The notes under the pieces are model-generated. The model searched no databases. It had not been told where the DNA came from and worked only from the letters and a program-made list of their open reading frames with translations. The position numbers and the translations under genes are program-made. DNA of 64,000 bases from JAWKMZ01 sp041391965. GTDB lineage: Bacteria; Bacteroidota; Bacteroidia; Flavobacteriales; Flavobacteriaceae. The DNA lies in NCBI GenBank assembly GCA_041391965.1, contig JAWKMZ010000004.1, positions 1 to 64,000 on the forward strand, written 5' to 3'. Position 1 is the first letter of the stretch. Each line of letters opens with the position of its first letter. Shown here in pieces: positions 62,810-64,000 of the stretch.

Positions 62810-64000
62810 AATATCGTGTTTTCTAATCTTTAATCAAACCACAACGCCACATACTTGAACAACCTATCAAATATCGTGTTTTCTAATCTTTAATCAAACC
62901 ACAACATAGGAAACCTACATCTTTTGAAAATATTAAATATCGTGTTTTCTAATCTTTAATCAAACCACAACGAAAAAACTGTCAAAAAAGTCAAAATTTG
63001 AATATCGTGTTTTCTAATCTTTAATCAAACCACAACATATTCAGTAGGTGTAAGTTCAGCTAATATCGTGTTTTCTAATCTTTAATCAAACCACAACAGA
63101 TAAGGGCAAAGATTAACGGGAAGTAATATCGTGTTTTCTAATCTTTAATCAAACCACAACCAAAACTGTTAAATATCCTTTTCAAATAAGCCATTATCGT
63201 GTTTTCTAATCTTTAATCAAACCACAACTGCTTTCATATTACTTTTAAAAATTATTTAATATCGTGTTTTCTAATCTTTAATCAAACCACAACATGGGAA
63301 GAACAATAAATATCGTAGAACAAAATATCGTGTTTTCTAATCTTTAATCAAACCACAACTTTTATCTTGCGTTCATCTTCAATCCATTAATATCGTGTTT
63401 TCTAATCTTTAATCAAACCACAACTGATAACGCGAAATAGATGGATTGTGACCAAATATCGTGTTTTCTAATCTTTAATCAAACCACAACATCCTTAGCG
63501 TAGGAGTTGAAACTTGACGAATATCGTGTTTTCTAATCTTTAATCAAACCACAACATCTGTTGGATAAAATAGCTTTAATAGTGCAATATCGTGTTTTCT
63601 AATCTTTAATCAAACCACAACCGAATTAAAGTGCTTTCGTTAATATCTATAAATATCGTGTTTTCTAATCTTTAATCAAACCACAACGATAAAGTCATTC
63701 CGCTTGGTAGTGATGTAATATCGTGTTTTCTAATCTTTAATCAAACCACAACAAATCTTCTGCTTCTTTAGTTCGTTCAATAAATATCGTGTTTTCTAAT
63801 CTTTAATCAAACCACAACACTATAATGGCAATAACAATCCAATAGTAGAATATCGTGTTTTCTAATCTTTAATCAAACCACAACTATTATTAACTACAAT
63901 TGTAGTTCTTTCGTAATATCGTGTTTTCTAATCTTTAATCAAACCACAACATACTGTTGTTGTAATTCTTTTAATTCTTAATATCGTGTTTTCTAATCTT
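62810..64000 (-). CRISPR. CRISPR array, 36-bp repeat, type II-C style (partial)
   Basis: Nineteen repeats (the last truncated by the window edge at 63980) and eighteen spacers. Repeat on the plus strand begins AATATCGTG and ends CCACAAC; read on the minus strand it begins GTTGTGG, the usual start of type II repeats. All copies are identical except repeat 7 (63193-63228), which has T at position 2. Spacer lengths from cas2 outward are 24, 30, 29, 25, 27, 32, then 29-30 throughout. Spacers share no obvious similarity with each other. Confidence 0.98.

Noticed and set aside
63294..63323. Spacer containing AAATATCGT, similar to the repeat start
   Set aside because: Only eight or nine bases match and the flanking repeats are intact, so it is an ordinary spacer.
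1..64000. rRNA, tRNA, integrase or insertion sequence genes
   Set aside because: No transposase or integrase motifs and no tRNA-like cloverleaf noticed in any intergenic gap.

Overview
The window comes from an AT-rich marine-type Flavobacteriaceae (Bacteroidota) chromosome. Supporting signs are TTTG/TAnnTTTG promoter boxes, a SusC/SusD pair, a type IX secretion (T9SS) sorting domain, GSCFA and THX ribosomal proteins, many SpII lipoproteins, and a type II-C style CRISPR repeat. I see no rRNA or tRNA genes. Genus cannot be fixed from the sequence alone.

Layout. 1-3.4 kb (- strand): an M23 peptidase, MerR, LemA and two TPM-domain proteins in one probable operon. 3.5-7.4 kb: alaS, a small secreted protein and a GSCFA protein. 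7.4-14.7 kb: a lipoprotein/beta-propeller pair, then two tandem paralogous TPR histidine kinases and one LuxR-type response regulator; an 18-bp palindrome precedes both the lipoprotein gene and the regulator gene. 14.7-30.3 kb: housekeeping genes (coaD, ddl, a PASTA protein, an RluA-type pseudouridine synthase, yaaA, THX, an uracil-DNA glycosylase-like protein, M14 peptidase, ctlX, an orphan histidine kinase, argS, ClC channel, trmL, a GNAT-nitrilase fusion). 30.4-35.1 kb: a TetR-controlled MFS/HlyD/TolC tripartite efflux operon with a doubled palindromic operator. 35.2-43.2 kb: the complete operon trpEGDCFBA plus NDH-2, preceded by a trp attenuator (promoter, 20-residue leader peptide with three consecutive Trp codons, terminator hairpin). 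43.3-47.9 kb: MarR/YceI, two rhodaneses, DsbD and a small membrane protein.

48.2-60.7 kb is the most coherent accessory unit: an ECF sigma factor, FecR anti-sigma, STN-bearing SusC, SusD, two PKD plus YWTD-propeller lipoproteins, a peptidase S51 (cyanophycinase-type) protein, a secreted M20 metallopeptidase and a second S51 protein with a T9SS tail. Gene spacings of a few bases suggest one transcription unit. I propose a surface utilisation locus for cyanophycin or a similar beta-linked polypeptide.

60.9-64 kb: a candidate tracrRNA with its own promoter box and terminator, then cas1, cas2 and a CRISPR array of at least 19 repeats running off the right edge. No cas9 lies in the window. Array features (degenerate repeat, irregular spacers and a minus-strand terminator next to cas2) indicate that crRNAs are transcribed toward cas2 and that the leader lies beyond the right edge. 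A dispersed family of short TGTCATT palindromes sits in several intergenic spaces, and a pair of related 50-nt direct repeats brackets cas1-cas2.
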